A stretch of 41,927 nucleotides of DNA from CAZJJZ01 sp964546505 (GTDB taxonomy: Bacteria; Patescibacteriota; Gracilibacteria; UBA1369), in the NCBI GenBank assembly GCA_964546505.1, contig CAZJJZ010000010.1:1-41927 (forward strand), read 5' to 3'. The position numbers and the translations under genes were made by a program. Below the pieces are notes generated by a model that did not search any database, was not told the origin of the DNA, and was given only the letters and a program-made list of their open reading frames with translations. Numbering within the stretch: the stretch's first letter is position 1; every line of letters begins with the position of its first letter. Of the stretch, positions 32,925 to 39,501 are shown piece after piece.

Positions 32925-32943
32925 ATTCGGACACCTGCCGAAT
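32925..32943 (-). promoter_or_regulatory. hairpin with U-tract in the infC leader
   Basis: On the minus strand ATTCGG (32938-32943) and CCGAAT (32925-32930) form a 6-bp stem with a 7-nt loop, followed directly by a run of T. It begins at or next to the predicted transcription start, about 28 nt before the infC start codon. It could be a 5' stabilising hairpin or part of an attenuator controlling the operon. Confidence 0.45.
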
Positions 32944-32950
32944 CGCTGAG

Positions 32951-32979
32951 AATATATGAGATTTATGCCTTAATGTCAA
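32951..32979 (-). promoter_or_regulatory. infC-rpmI-rplT promoter
   Basis: On the minus strand a perfect TTGACA (32974-32979) and TATATT (32951-32956) are separated by 17 bp. This is one of the strongest promoters by eye in the window and suits a ribosomal protein operon. The predicted start is near 32944. Confidence 0.8.
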
Positions 32980-33043
32980 ATTAAAAGATGCTTTTCAATA
33001 ATTATTAAGAAATATTTTAAGAAAATTTAATTTTGATCGTCTA

Positions 33044-33073
33044 TTGTCACGCCGTACCACTTGGTCGTACATT
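33044..33073 (+). promoter_or_regulatory. promoter of the GC-rich island genes
   Basis: TTGTCA (33044-33049) and TACATT (33068-33073) are separated by 18 bp. Downstream are AGGAG (33083-33087) and the ATG at 33094. The spacer contains an imperfect palindrome GTAC...GTAC (33054-33070). This is the change-point between an AT-rich stretch on the left and GC-richer sequence on the right. Confidence 0.45.
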
Positions 33074-33093
33074 GAAATTAACAGGAGAAACCT

Positions 33094-33693
33094 ATGAATA
33101 AACCATCACAACGCAACAGGCGCGCACGCTGTCTGGCATTTGCGGGAACAGCAATGTTCTTGGCTCTTGCCGTCACGCTCAGCGCTTGCAACCAACAGCC
33201 CGCTCCGCCTCAGACCATCACTTTGCCCGAAACGGTAGAGGTTACGCCACCGCCGCCCAACTATCAGCCAGTTCCCATCAACGAGAAAATTCGGTTCGCA
33301 GACATTTCAGTCGCCGTGATGCAGGACAACGACGAGGCTTTCTGGCTGGGAGTAAACAAGGACTCCGCTCGTTTGGAGACCTTTCCCTCCCAGGATCAAG
33401 TCAATGATCCGCGCACTCAAGCGTACAACTCCTGGTTGGAGTTTGATCAAAACGTCTGCGGTCCGCTTGAGGAAGAGGAGCAGAGAGTTCTTTGCCGCCA
33501 AAAAAATGTACTTTTCGACGATCAAGTCGATGGTCAAGAACTGGCGGTTTGGAGTCAAGGCTTCTTGCCGGACCCGATCGGTCTCACCTGCAATCAAGTC
33601 TTTTACCGTGCTACTTCGGGCACGGTGCATGTCATCTACCTCTATGGTGATTATGCAAACTTTCGCCTTGCTCTCAGTAACTGGCTGAAGTAA
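33094..33693 (+). CDS. lipoprotein of unknown function (first gene of the GC-rich island)
   Basis: This 199-residue protein has a Tat/Sec-like basic N-terminus (QRNRRARC), a hydrophobic core and a lipobox (LAVTLSAC, Cys33). A Pro-rich stretch follows (QQPAPPQTITLPETVEVTPP). The mature domain is acidic, with three further Cys (NVCGPLEEEEQRVLCRQ, GLTCNQVF), and ends in a compact alpha/beta-looking region (TSGTVHVIYLYGDYANF). I recognise no family. It has a good Shine-Dalgarno sequence (AGGAG, 6 nt before ATG), unlike most genes in this window, and a higher G+C content. The M23/SLH gene follows after 22 bp, so the two are probably co-transcribed and both act outside the membrane. Confidence 0.8.
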   Translation: MNKPSQRNRRARCLAFAGTAMFLALAVTLSACNQQPAPPQTITLPETVEVTPPPPNYQPVPINEKIRFADISVAVMQDNDEAFWLGVNKDSARLETFPSQDQVNDPRTQAYNSWLEFDQNVCGPLEEEEQRVLCRQKNVLFDDQVDGQELAVWSQGFLPDPIGLTCNQVFYRATSGTVHVIYLYGDYANFRLALSNWLK

Positions 33694-33715
33694 GGCCTGT
33701 GCAAAGGACGGTCAG

Positions 33716-36295
33716 ATGCGCTTGCTTTTCGGTCTGCTTCTGCTGCTGATTTGCAGTACTTTCAGTCTTCATGCCGAGGCTCAATACCAAGGACCGGACG
33801 TCCCTAGTGGGGTGTGCGATTCGCTGCAACTGAGCCTTATCCCGGTGGGTTACTTCGGCCCGCCAATTCAACATCCACTTCCCGGCTCCATCATCACTCA
33901 ACGCTACAACACAACCGCCAGCCAGGGCTGGTGCTCCGTCAACAATCGCCAATACCGCAGTAGCGCCACGGAATGCCAGGATCAAACCATACGCTATGGA
34001 CATGATGGTATGGACATGCACCGCGCCGGGCAGCCGCCCGGCGCCGATGACGTCCTTTCCTTCCAACCTGGCATCGTGATTGCTTCTTTTGCGGTTGGCT
34101 ATAGCACTGGCTGGGGCGAAAGCGTAGTCATCGCCACACGAGCCAATGCTTTTTCCGAAGAAATCATCACCCATCACTATCACCACCTCCATGCAACCGG
34201 CAAATATCAAACGGAGTCCTACTGGACTACCCGCCAGGTATTCGCCTGTGATTCCATTGCCAAGGCGCAAGTTCTGGGCAAAGAAGGAGGCAGTGGTGGC
34301 TGGGCGGCTCACCTACACTTCACCATCCGACGCTGGAACAACTTCAAGGAGTTAAAACATGCTCTCCAACACCCTCGTGCACATCTTCTCGGCACTGGTT
34401 ACGTTTCTGCAAACACAGCACTACTTCGAGGTCATCTTGATCCTGAAGGCCTGCTTTACCAAAGCTTTGGCGATTATTCAGGAGAAGGAGGAGCAGCTGC
34501 AACCGCAGGATCCCTCGCCGAACTCTACGCCTCCCCAGACCCCTCAGTCGGAGGACTCGCATCCGCAGGCGCAGGCGGACCTGGAGAGGCTTTTGCTGCA
34601 ATTTCTTGGCTCCGTGCCAGCGGGATTGAGTTTGGCCGATTTGATGGCACTTTTGCAGGGGAGGAACCCCTACAAAAAGGCGAACTGATCCGTTGGCTGA
34701 AAGTGGCCAGCGGTAAGGCGAGCCTTTGGCCTTCACAAGCCACTTTCAGCGATGTGCCAATCAAACACCATCTTTCGCCGTACGTGGAAGGCTTAGCTCA
34801 TTCCAATGAGCTGAGCCCCATTGTCAACCCACAGTCCACCTGCGTAAACGGTCAGCACCACTTGTGTCCGGAAAAAACCACCAACAGGGCGGAGATTTCC
34901 AAGCTGGTGGTGCTGAGCTTTTTTCAAGAGGAGTTTGTCGCCAAATACGACAACTGGTTTTGGCGATCAACAGAGTCTTTGGAGTGGTCAGCCAATCTTT
35001 TCAAGGACGTCTCTGCTACAGCCTGGTATGCTTCTTTCGTCACTTTTGCTATTTTCAAGCAAATCGCCTACCTGGCCGATTATGGCATTGAAACGGCAGA
35101 ATTTTTGCCGGAAGCAACTGTCACTCGGGAAGAGGGTGCTATTTGGCTGTATCGTGCCTTTGCCAAATACAAAGGCGCGTCGCCGTTGGGAGCTTGTGCC
35201 AATGTAACTTGTCCCGGCGGGCAATACTGCAATTACGTTTCTGAAACCTGTCAGGAAATCCCTTCCTGTCTGCCCAGTGAGTCTACAACTTGTCCCTATG
35301 GTGGTGGAATCAAAAACACCACAACGCCAGTCAAGAGTAGTTCATCCAGTCCTACCCCGATCCCTGTCAATCCACCTGCGTCATCGGTTGCCGATACTGC
35401 AACTCAACCGTCAACCATCAGCAACAACCCCATCACGCCCAGTGGCGGCTCAGTTCCGCTCACTCCCAATGTCAACCCTGCCTCACCGATTGTTCCAAAC
35501 ACCTCGCTCCCCTATTTGGGCGGAGCGACGACTGTTTCAAGCGGAAGCGGTTCGGTCGGCAATGGTGGCTACACGGGTGTTTCTTCCAGCGGTAGTAACT
35601 CGCCCAATTCACCAGTCAACAACCCACCCACCAACGTCTGCCAATGTCAGCAAGGAGTCTGTTGTGACGGCTGCAACTTCAGAAATTCCAGCTACGTCTG
35701 TTCCACTCAGCAGCAATACCGCTGCTCCAACGACCTGGGAAGTGTTCAGGTCGCTACTCTCACTGTCAACTGTACTGGAGATAGTGAGCTTTGTGCGGGA
35801 TCTCCCCAACAAGGAGGATGGCGAGATGTTGCAACTTGCTCTGCGGATCAAGAGTGTCGTGGAGCAGGGGCTGCTGCCGCTTGTCAATCGCTTTGCCAAC
35901 CTGCGCTCACGCTCTACCCCACCAGTGGCACAGCCTGCAGAACCTCAGCCGGTCCCAGCGGCAGCCGCAGCTTCTGCCTCGAGCTACAGCCCAACGGAAG
36001 CTACTTCTTCGCCCGCGTCTGCCAATCTGGAGGAGGCGCAACCAGTGGGCTTGCTGTGGACATTCTTGACCACAATCATCTCAGTGTTGGCCTTGGTCTG
36101 GACCTTCTATTTCTGGACACGGGCTGCACGTCTTGGCGCAAGCTAGACTTGGACTATTTGCTCCAGGAAGCTCAACAAACTGGTCACAACGCCTCGGCCG
36201 GCCTCATTGCAGAGGTTTCACCGGTTTCTGCCTGTTCCGTGTCTGACTGTTACTACGAAACTGACTACATCACTGTCAATGCCAAGTGCCAATAA
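33716..36295 (+). CDS. secreted M23-type peptidase with SLH repeats and Cys-rich C-terminal region
   Basis: This 859-residue protein starts with a signal peptide (LLFGLLLLLICSTFSLHAEA). The M23/LytM domain (about 40-230) carries the zinc ligands in GHDGMD (His96, Asp100) and AAHLHF (His199/His201), plus HHYHHLHATG in between. Next come SLH-like repeats (about 290-490): ISWLRASGIEFGRFDGTF, then FSDVPIKHHLSPYVEGLAHS, and SATAWYASFVTFAIFKQIAY. Then follow a Cys motif (CPGGQYCNYVSETCQ), a Ser/Thr/Pro linker (about 525-640) and a Cys-rich region (CQCQQGVCCDGCNF; CSADQECRG). M23 enzymes cleave peptidoglycan cross-links and SLH domains bind wall polymers, so this is probably a wall-anchored hydrolase. 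It has an AAAGGA Shine-Dalgarno site 7 nt before the ATG. Two shorter frames nested inside it are listed separately. Confidence 0.85.
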   Translation: MRLLFGLLLLLICSTFSLHAEAQYQGPDVPSGVCDSLQLSLIPVGYFGPPIQHPLPGSIITQRYNTTASQGWCSVNNRQYRSSATECQDQTIRYGHDGMDMHRAGQPPGADDVLSFQPGIVIASFAVGYSTGWGESVVIATRANAFSEEIITHHYHHLHATGKYQTESYWTTRQVFACDSIAKAQVLGKEGGSGGWAAHLHFTIRRWNNFKELKHALQHPRAHLLGTGYVSANTALLRGHLDPEGLLYQSFGDYSGEGGAAATAGSLAELYASPDPSVGGLASAGAGGPGEAFAAISWLRASGIEFGRFDGTFAGEEPLQKGELIRWLKVASGKASLWPSQATFSDVPIKHHLSPYVEGLAHSNELSPIVNPQSTCVNGQHHLCPEKTTNRAEISKLVVLSFFQEEFVAKYDNWFWRSTESLEWSANLFKDVSATAWYASFVTFAIFKQIAYLADYGIETAEFLPEATVTREEGAIWLYRAFAKYKGASPLGACANVTCPGGQYCNYVSETCQEIPSCLPSESTTCPYGGGIKNTTTPVKSSSSSPTPIPVNPPASSVADTATQPSTISNNPITPSGGSVPLTPNVNPASPIVPNTSLPYLGGATTVSSGSGSVGNGGYTGVSSSGSNSPNSPVNNPPTNVCQCQQGVCCDGCNFRNSSYVCSTQQQYRCSNDLGSVQVATLTVNCTGDSELCAGSPQQGGWRDVATCSADQECRGAGAAAACQSLCQPALTLYPTSGTACRTSAGPSGSRSFCLELQPNGSYFFARVCQSGGGATSGLAVDILDHNHLSVGLGLDLLFLDTGCTSWRKLDLDYLLQEAQQTGHNASAGLIAEVSPVSACSVSDCYYETDYITVNAKCQ
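34359..34688 (+). CDS. possible nested gene in the +1 frame of the M23/SLH gene (upstream)
   Basis: A 109-codon frame lies wholly inside the M23/SLH gene. Its ATG is preceded by a textbook AAGGAG (34346-34351) with a 7-nt spacer, in a window where such sites are rare. The product begins with two hydrophobic segments (NTLVHIFSALVTFLQ; YFEVILILKACFTKALAII). A Gln/Pro/Ser-rich linker follows, then an amphipathic helix (LERLLLQFLGSVPAGLSLAD). It would be a small membrane protein. The host frame here encodes the end of the M23 domain and the first SLH motif, so both frames look protein-like. Long alternative frames arise by chance in GC-rich genes, so this is only a candidate. Confidence 0.3.
   Translation: MLSNTLVHIFSALVTFLQTQHYFEVILILKACFTKALAIIQEKEEQLQPQDPSPNSTPPQTPQSEDSHPQAQADLERLLLQFLGSVPAGLSLADLMALLQGRNPYKKAN
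35826..36146 (+). CDS. possible nested gene in the +1 frame of the M23/SLH gene (downstream)
   Basis: A 106-codon frame starts at an ATG preceded by AAGGAGG (35811-35817) with an 8-nt spacer. The product has a helical N-terminus (MLQLALRIKSVVEQGLLPLV), an Ala/Pro/Ser linker (about 38-72) and a convincing C-terminal transmembrane helix (GLLWTFLTTIISVLALVWTF) with a positive tail (WTRAARLGAS). The same frame is open upstream to 35277, so part of the openness is compositional. The host frame encodes a Cys-rich region here. If translated it would be a C-tail-anchored small membrane protein. The strong Shine-Dalgarno site and hydrophobic segment are the only evidence. Confidence 0.33.
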   Translation: MLQLALRIKSVVEQGLLPLVNRFANLRSRSTPPVAQPAEPQPVPAAAAASASSYSPTEATSSPASANLEEAQPVGLLWTFLTTIISVLALVWTFYFWTRAARLGAS

Positions 36296-36398
36296 TACTT
36301 GGCGGTAGCTTTCAGACCATCCTTCAGTAACCGCCCCCATTTCTCCAGCGTTTTCACCTTCACTGCCGCTCATTTCTTTAGGCAGAGGGGGGCGGCCC

Positions 36399-36437
36399 GC
36401 CCGCGGCGCGCGCACGCGCGCCGCGGGCTCCTCTTTT
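36399..36437 (+). terminator. very GC-rich hairpin closing the island (intrinsic terminator)
   Basis: A perfect 14-bp inverted repeat (36399-36412 and 36415-36428) consists only of G and C, separated by CA. It is followed by TCCTCTTTT. It ends the island transcript about 100 bp after the M23/SLH stop. Such a stem is out of character for the AT-rich surroundings. The 36296-36398 stretch before it contains no gene. Confidence 0.7.
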
Positions 36438-36463
36438 CAAAAAACTTCACCTAGTGTAACCTG

Positions 36464-36491
36464 CTGATAACTAAACGTGTGTCAGTACAAT
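36464..36491 (+). promoter_or_regulatory. promoter of the second sigma cassette
   Basis: CTGATA (36464-36469) and TACAAT (36486-36491) are separated by 16 bp. The predicted start is about 9 nt before the ATG at 36507, so the leader would be very short. Confidence 0.5.
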
Positions 36492-36506
36492 TTAATTTTC
36501 AAATCT

Positions 36507-37253
36507 ATGAAAAAGACAATTTCACTTTTAGCCACCGGTGCTTTACTTTTTACCGGCATTGGCAGTGCCTTCGCCAATGAAACTTCAACTGAAGTAGTAA
36601 CCGTTCCTTCTGTTGATGTAGTCGCGACAGATGATGCCAATCGTATTAGCAAGCTTTGTACATCTGGAGAATTTGGTACTAAGCTAAACGAAAGAATCAC
36701 AATGCGCGAACAACAGTTGCAAAAGCGCAGAGACACTGTTGACCAAAATATCGAAAGAAGACGTGCTCTCAAAGACTCTGCTATGGCCCAAGCAGATGCC
36801 AAAGCGGAAGAAAAGTTGGCTGGCCAAGAAGACAAACTGGCTATCCATGAACAATTTAGCACAAGTGTAAATTCTGCAGTTTCTCAACACCGATCTGCTA
36901 CCAATGCCAACATCAAAACTTTCCGTTCCGCCATTGATGAGGTTAATAGTAAGAGTAAGACTGCCTTAAACGCGGCAGTAACCACTCTACAATCTGAAGC
37001 TTGTGCCAATCCAAATGACAAAACCTCTGTCAAGGCCGCATGGGACAAATTCAAGACCACTGTGAAAGACTTGAGAGCTAGCAACAAAACAGAAAAAGCT
37101 GCACTCCGCTCTGCTCTTCGAAAAAACAATCAAACAGCTTTGAGTTCATTAAAATCTGCTTTGGAAACAGCTCGTCAAACTCGCCGAGATGCTTACAAAA
37201 ATCTCCGACCAACAGCAGCGCCAACTGTTAACTCCACCAACACCAATAACTAA
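36507..37253 (+). CDS. secreted helical protein heading the second sigma cassette
   Basis: The ATG at 36507 gives a 248-residue protein with a signal peptide (KKTISLLATGALLFTGIGSAFA, cleavage after AFA). The mature part is almost entirely helical and highly charged (NERITMREQQLQKRRDTVDQ; KTEKAALRSALRKNNQTALS). It contains two Cys (KLCTSGEF, EACANPND) and a Thr/Asn tail. It resembles extracytoplasmic coiled-coil proteins found beside ECF sigma genes (DUF5667-like or CpxP/Spy-like in general character). I cannot assign a family. The sigma gene begins only 3 bp after its stop. It may sense or buffer misfolded envelope proteins, by analogy only. Confidence 0.75.
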   Translation: MKKTISLLATGALLFTGIGSAFANETSTEVVTVPSVDVVATDDANRISKLCTSGEFGTKLNERITMREQQLQKRRDTVDQNIERRRALKDSAMAQADAKAEEKLAGQEDKLAIHEQFSTSVNSAVSQHRSATNANIKTFRSAIDEVNSKSKTALNAAVTTLQSEACANPNDKTSVKAAWDKFKTTVKDLRASNKTEKAALRSALRKNNQTALSSLKSALETARQTRRDAYKNLRPTAAPTVNSTNTNN

Positions 37254-37256
37254 TTG

Positions 37257-37817
37257 ATGGAACGAAATCAGGATCAAGAATTGGTAAATTTAATTCAGGG
37301 CTCCTCAGAAGCATCAGAAGCCAAAGAGGAAGCCCTGATTCTGTTGTATCGAAAATATCTCAAACTGGTTTATGGCTATTTTTACCGACAAACCAACTCC
37401 ACCACCGAGGCGGAAGATCTTACTTCAGAAACCTTTTTGGCTATGGTGGCGCAAATAAATAGTTTTAAAGGCGTCTCCAGTTTCAAAAATTGGCTCTTTG
37501 GAATCGCTAAATTCAAATTACTGGCCTATCTCCGTCACAAGTATCAGCACTCCACTCAGGAATTATCGGAAGATTTGTCTGGGGCTGAGTACCAAGAAGA
37601 AGATGAATCGGTTAATCAAAGTTTGATTAGTCAGATAGCTGATTTGCTTCTGCGTTTGCCGTCTAGGTACGCTCAAGTTCTAGAATTGCGTTTCTTGCAA
37701 AACCTCTCGCTGCAAGAAACTGCCGACACTTTAAAAATATCTCTCAGTAACGCCAAAGTCTTACAATTTAGGGCGCTAAAAAAAGCTAATCAAATAGCTC
37801 GACAGCAAACTGTGTAA
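37257..37817 (+). CDS. ECF-type RNA polymerase sigma factor (second)
   Basis: This 186-residue sigma-70 family protein has region 2 (LILLYRKYLKLVYGYFYRQT, then EAEDLTSETFLAMVAQINSF and FKNWLFGIAKFKLLAYLRHK). Region 4 has the HTH (LLRLPSRYAQVLELRFLQNL, then SLQETADTLKISLSNAKVLQ and FRALKKANQIA). I start at the ATG at 37257 rather than the TTG three bases before it. It sits between two secreted helical proteins and is followed by a small membrane protein likely to be its anti-sigma. It differs clearly from the sigma at 2720-3259, so the window carries two independent systems. Confidence 0.92.
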   Translation: MERNQDQELVNLIQGSSEASEAKEEALILLYRKYLKLVYGYFYRQTNSTTEAEDLTSETFLAMVAQINSFKGVSSFKNWLFGIAKFKLLAYLRHKYQHSTQELSEDLSGAEYQEEDESVNQSLISQIADLLLRLPSRYAQVLELRFLQNLSLQETADTLKISLSNAKVLQFRALKKANQIARQQTV

Positions 37818-37853
37818 CCAACCTCGCACTAAACTATTGAATACAAGAAAATT

Positions 37854-38144
37854 ATGAATACACCATCCCCAAAATTCGCGCGGCATCTAGAAAAAAAACT
37901 CCGACAAGAGTTTCGTCAGACCGAAACGGCCTATACATTTCAAGGTTTCTTGAGGTTTTTCCACCGACCTGCTGCGGTGATAGCTTTGGGATTGGGAGTT
38001 TTGTTGATTATTAGTTTTGTGCCGGTATTCCCAATCAACAATGAGGAGGTGAAGAATTCTCAAAACTCCTTTCCAGATGAACAATTTCAACAGTTTGACC
38101 GTGAGTTGGACCAGATTTTAATAGAATTAACTTCAGAACAATGA
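37854..38144 (+). CDS. small single-span membrane protein, likely anti-sigma factor
   Basis: This 96-residue protein has a cytoplasmic basic N-terminus (KFARHLEKKLRQEFRQTE), one transmembrane helix (about 40-60, AAVIALGLGVLLIISFV) and a short acidic outer part (FQQFDRELDQILIELTS). There is no zinc motif. Its topology matches the N-terminal portion of the large anti-sigma-like protein at 1341-2723. It follows the sigma gene by 36 bp and overlaps the next gene by 4 bp (ATGA). Anti-sigma function is inferred from position, size and topology. Confidence 0.6.
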   Translation: MNTPSPKFARHLEKKLRQEFRQTETAYTFQGFLRFFHRPAAVIALGLGVLLIISFVPVFPINNEEVKNSQNSFPDEQFQQFDRELDQILIELTSEQ

Positions 38145-38674
38145 TGATTAAAAAATTCTTTTTGGTAAGCTTATTAATCACTTTCGGTTTTTCTGGCATT
38201 CCCTCTGTGTCGGCAGCTGTTAATCCGAATTTTGGTGAGCGTAGAGAGTCAATTAGAGCAACGGTACAGGAGCGCGTTAATCAGAGGCGTGAGCAGGCTT
38301 TGTCACTCCGTCGTCAAGTTAGCCTGGCCATTTATGCCCGCATCGAATCGACGCTGGATCAGTTAAATTCTTCAGTGATTGCACAGGAGCAACTAAATGC
38401 TTCTGAGATTGCAGAATTTCAGTCTTTAATAGCTAAGCATAAAAAGGAGTTGCAGAATCTCAAGAATCAACTCAATAACGCTCAGGATGTCGCTGAAATT
38501 CGAGCCATTAACCAATCCTGTAAACAAGCGGTGCAAGATTTTAAAGCTGATTTCAAGGCATTGCGTGAAGAACTGAAAGCTAAACGACAGGCAGAACGAC
38601 CCTCCACGCCCACACAACCGGTGCAACGCCAGAATCTTTGGCAAAAAATCTTTTCTTCTTCAGCATCAATTTAA
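38141..38674 (+). CDS. secreted coiled-coil protein of the second sigma cassette
   Basis: This 177-residue protein has a signal peptide (KKFFLVSLLITFGFSGIPSVSA) and an Arg/Glu/Gln-rich helical mature part (RRESIRATVQERVNQRREQA; IAKHKKELQNLKNQLNNAQD; CKQAVQDFKADFKALREELK) with a single Cys. It has the same general character as the 36507-37253 product, although similarity by eye is weak. Translational coupling to the putative anti-sigma gene (4-bp overlap) suggests it acts with that protein outside the membrane. The 3' end overlaps convergent recR by 4 bp. Confidence 0.75.
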   Translation: MMIKKFFLVSLLITFGFSGIPSVSAAVNPNFGERRESIRATVQERVNQRREQALSLRRQVSLAIYARIESTLDQLNSSVIAQEQLNASEIAEFQSLIAKHKKELQNLKNQLNNAQDVAEIRAINQSCKQAVQDFKADFKALREELKAKRQAERPSTPTQPVQRQNLWQKIFSSSASI

Positions 38675-39321
38675 AGATAGTCAGCACGTCCCTGCAAAGC
38701 TCTAGTTAAAGTCAATTCATCTGCATAATCCAAGTCTCCTCCTGCAGGCAGTCCTCTGGCTATTCTGGTAATTCTGACATTTAAAGGTTTCAACAAGCGG
38801 GTTAGATACATCGCGGTAGTTTCTCCTTCCAATGATGGATTGGTAGCTATGATGATTTCAATAGCATGCGGCTTTTGCTCCTCCAAAGAGCTGTTTGAAG
38901 TGTTTTGACTAATCAAATTTTCCAGGCGCGTTTTTAATTCCCAAATTTTCAATTGCTCCGGCCCAATCCCATCCACCGGCGACAGTACGCCATGCAGTAC
39001 ATGATAAACGCCTTTGTATTGATTGGTTTTTTCCAACGCTAAGACATCCAAGATTTCCTCCACCACGCAAATTTGTAGCTGATTGCGAGCGTGATCCAGG
39101 CAAATCGGACAAATCTCCTGCTCGGCAATATTCCAGCATTGTCCGCAAAACCGCAAACCCTTCTTTAAATCGGCCACCGCACCAGATAAGTTTTGTAACT
39201 TACTATCCGGCGAATGCAACAAATGCATGGCCAACCGCTGCGCAGATTTTGGGCCAATACCCGGCAGTCGCGCCAATTCATCAATCAAATTCTGTAAAGA
39301 TTCCGGTAAAAAAGAAGCCAT
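38671..39321 (-). CDS. recR: recombination mediator protein RecR
   Basis: This 216-residue protein begins with an HhH (LIDELARLPGIGPKSAQRLA). A C4 zinc finger follows (CGQC and CPIC in GLRFCGQCWNIAEQEICPIC), then the Toprim domain (ICVVEEILDVLALEKTNQYK to VYHVLHGVLSPVDGIGPEQL, later ATNPSLEGETTAMYL) and the C-terminal RITRIARGLPAGGDL. It works with RecO/RecF to load RecA on gapped DNA. Start at ATG, no Shine-Dalgarno sequence. The 180 bp between this gene and the next (39322-39501) contain no gene I can support. Confidence 0.97.
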   Translation of the reverse strand: MASFLPESLQNLIDELARLPGIGPKSAQRLAMHLLHSPDSKLQNLSGAVADLKKGLRFCGQCWNIAEQEICPICLDHARNQLQICVVEEILDVLALEKTNQYKGVYHVLHGVLSPVDGIGPEQLKIWELKTRLENLISQNTSNSSLEEQKPHAIEIIIATNPSLEGETTAMYLTRLLKPLNVRITRIARGLPAGGDLDYADELTLTRALQGRADYL

Positions 39322-39501
39322 AAATAAGCTAAAAACTTAACCATTATTTGCTAGCAAAAGGCAAACACTCCGCAGTATTCTAATCCACTTCCGAATTTAA
39401 GCCAAGATCAGGTTTGGACTCTTCCCTGTTAACTTTCTTCCCAAATGAGCAACCCTCCTCACCAGACTCCAGTAACTTGGTACAATAATCTTATCTCATC
39501 C

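Noticed and set aside
33674..34312. 212-codon minus-strand frame opposite the M23 domain
   Set aside because: The plus strand carries the M23 zinc ligands. This frame shows no domain and lies antisense to a clear gene.
34344..35899. Several minus-strand frames of 78-130 codons in the GC-rich island
   Set aside because: GC-rich coding sequence leaves antisense frames open by chance. None has an SD site, hydrophobic segment pattern or start context comparable to the two plus-strand nested frames.
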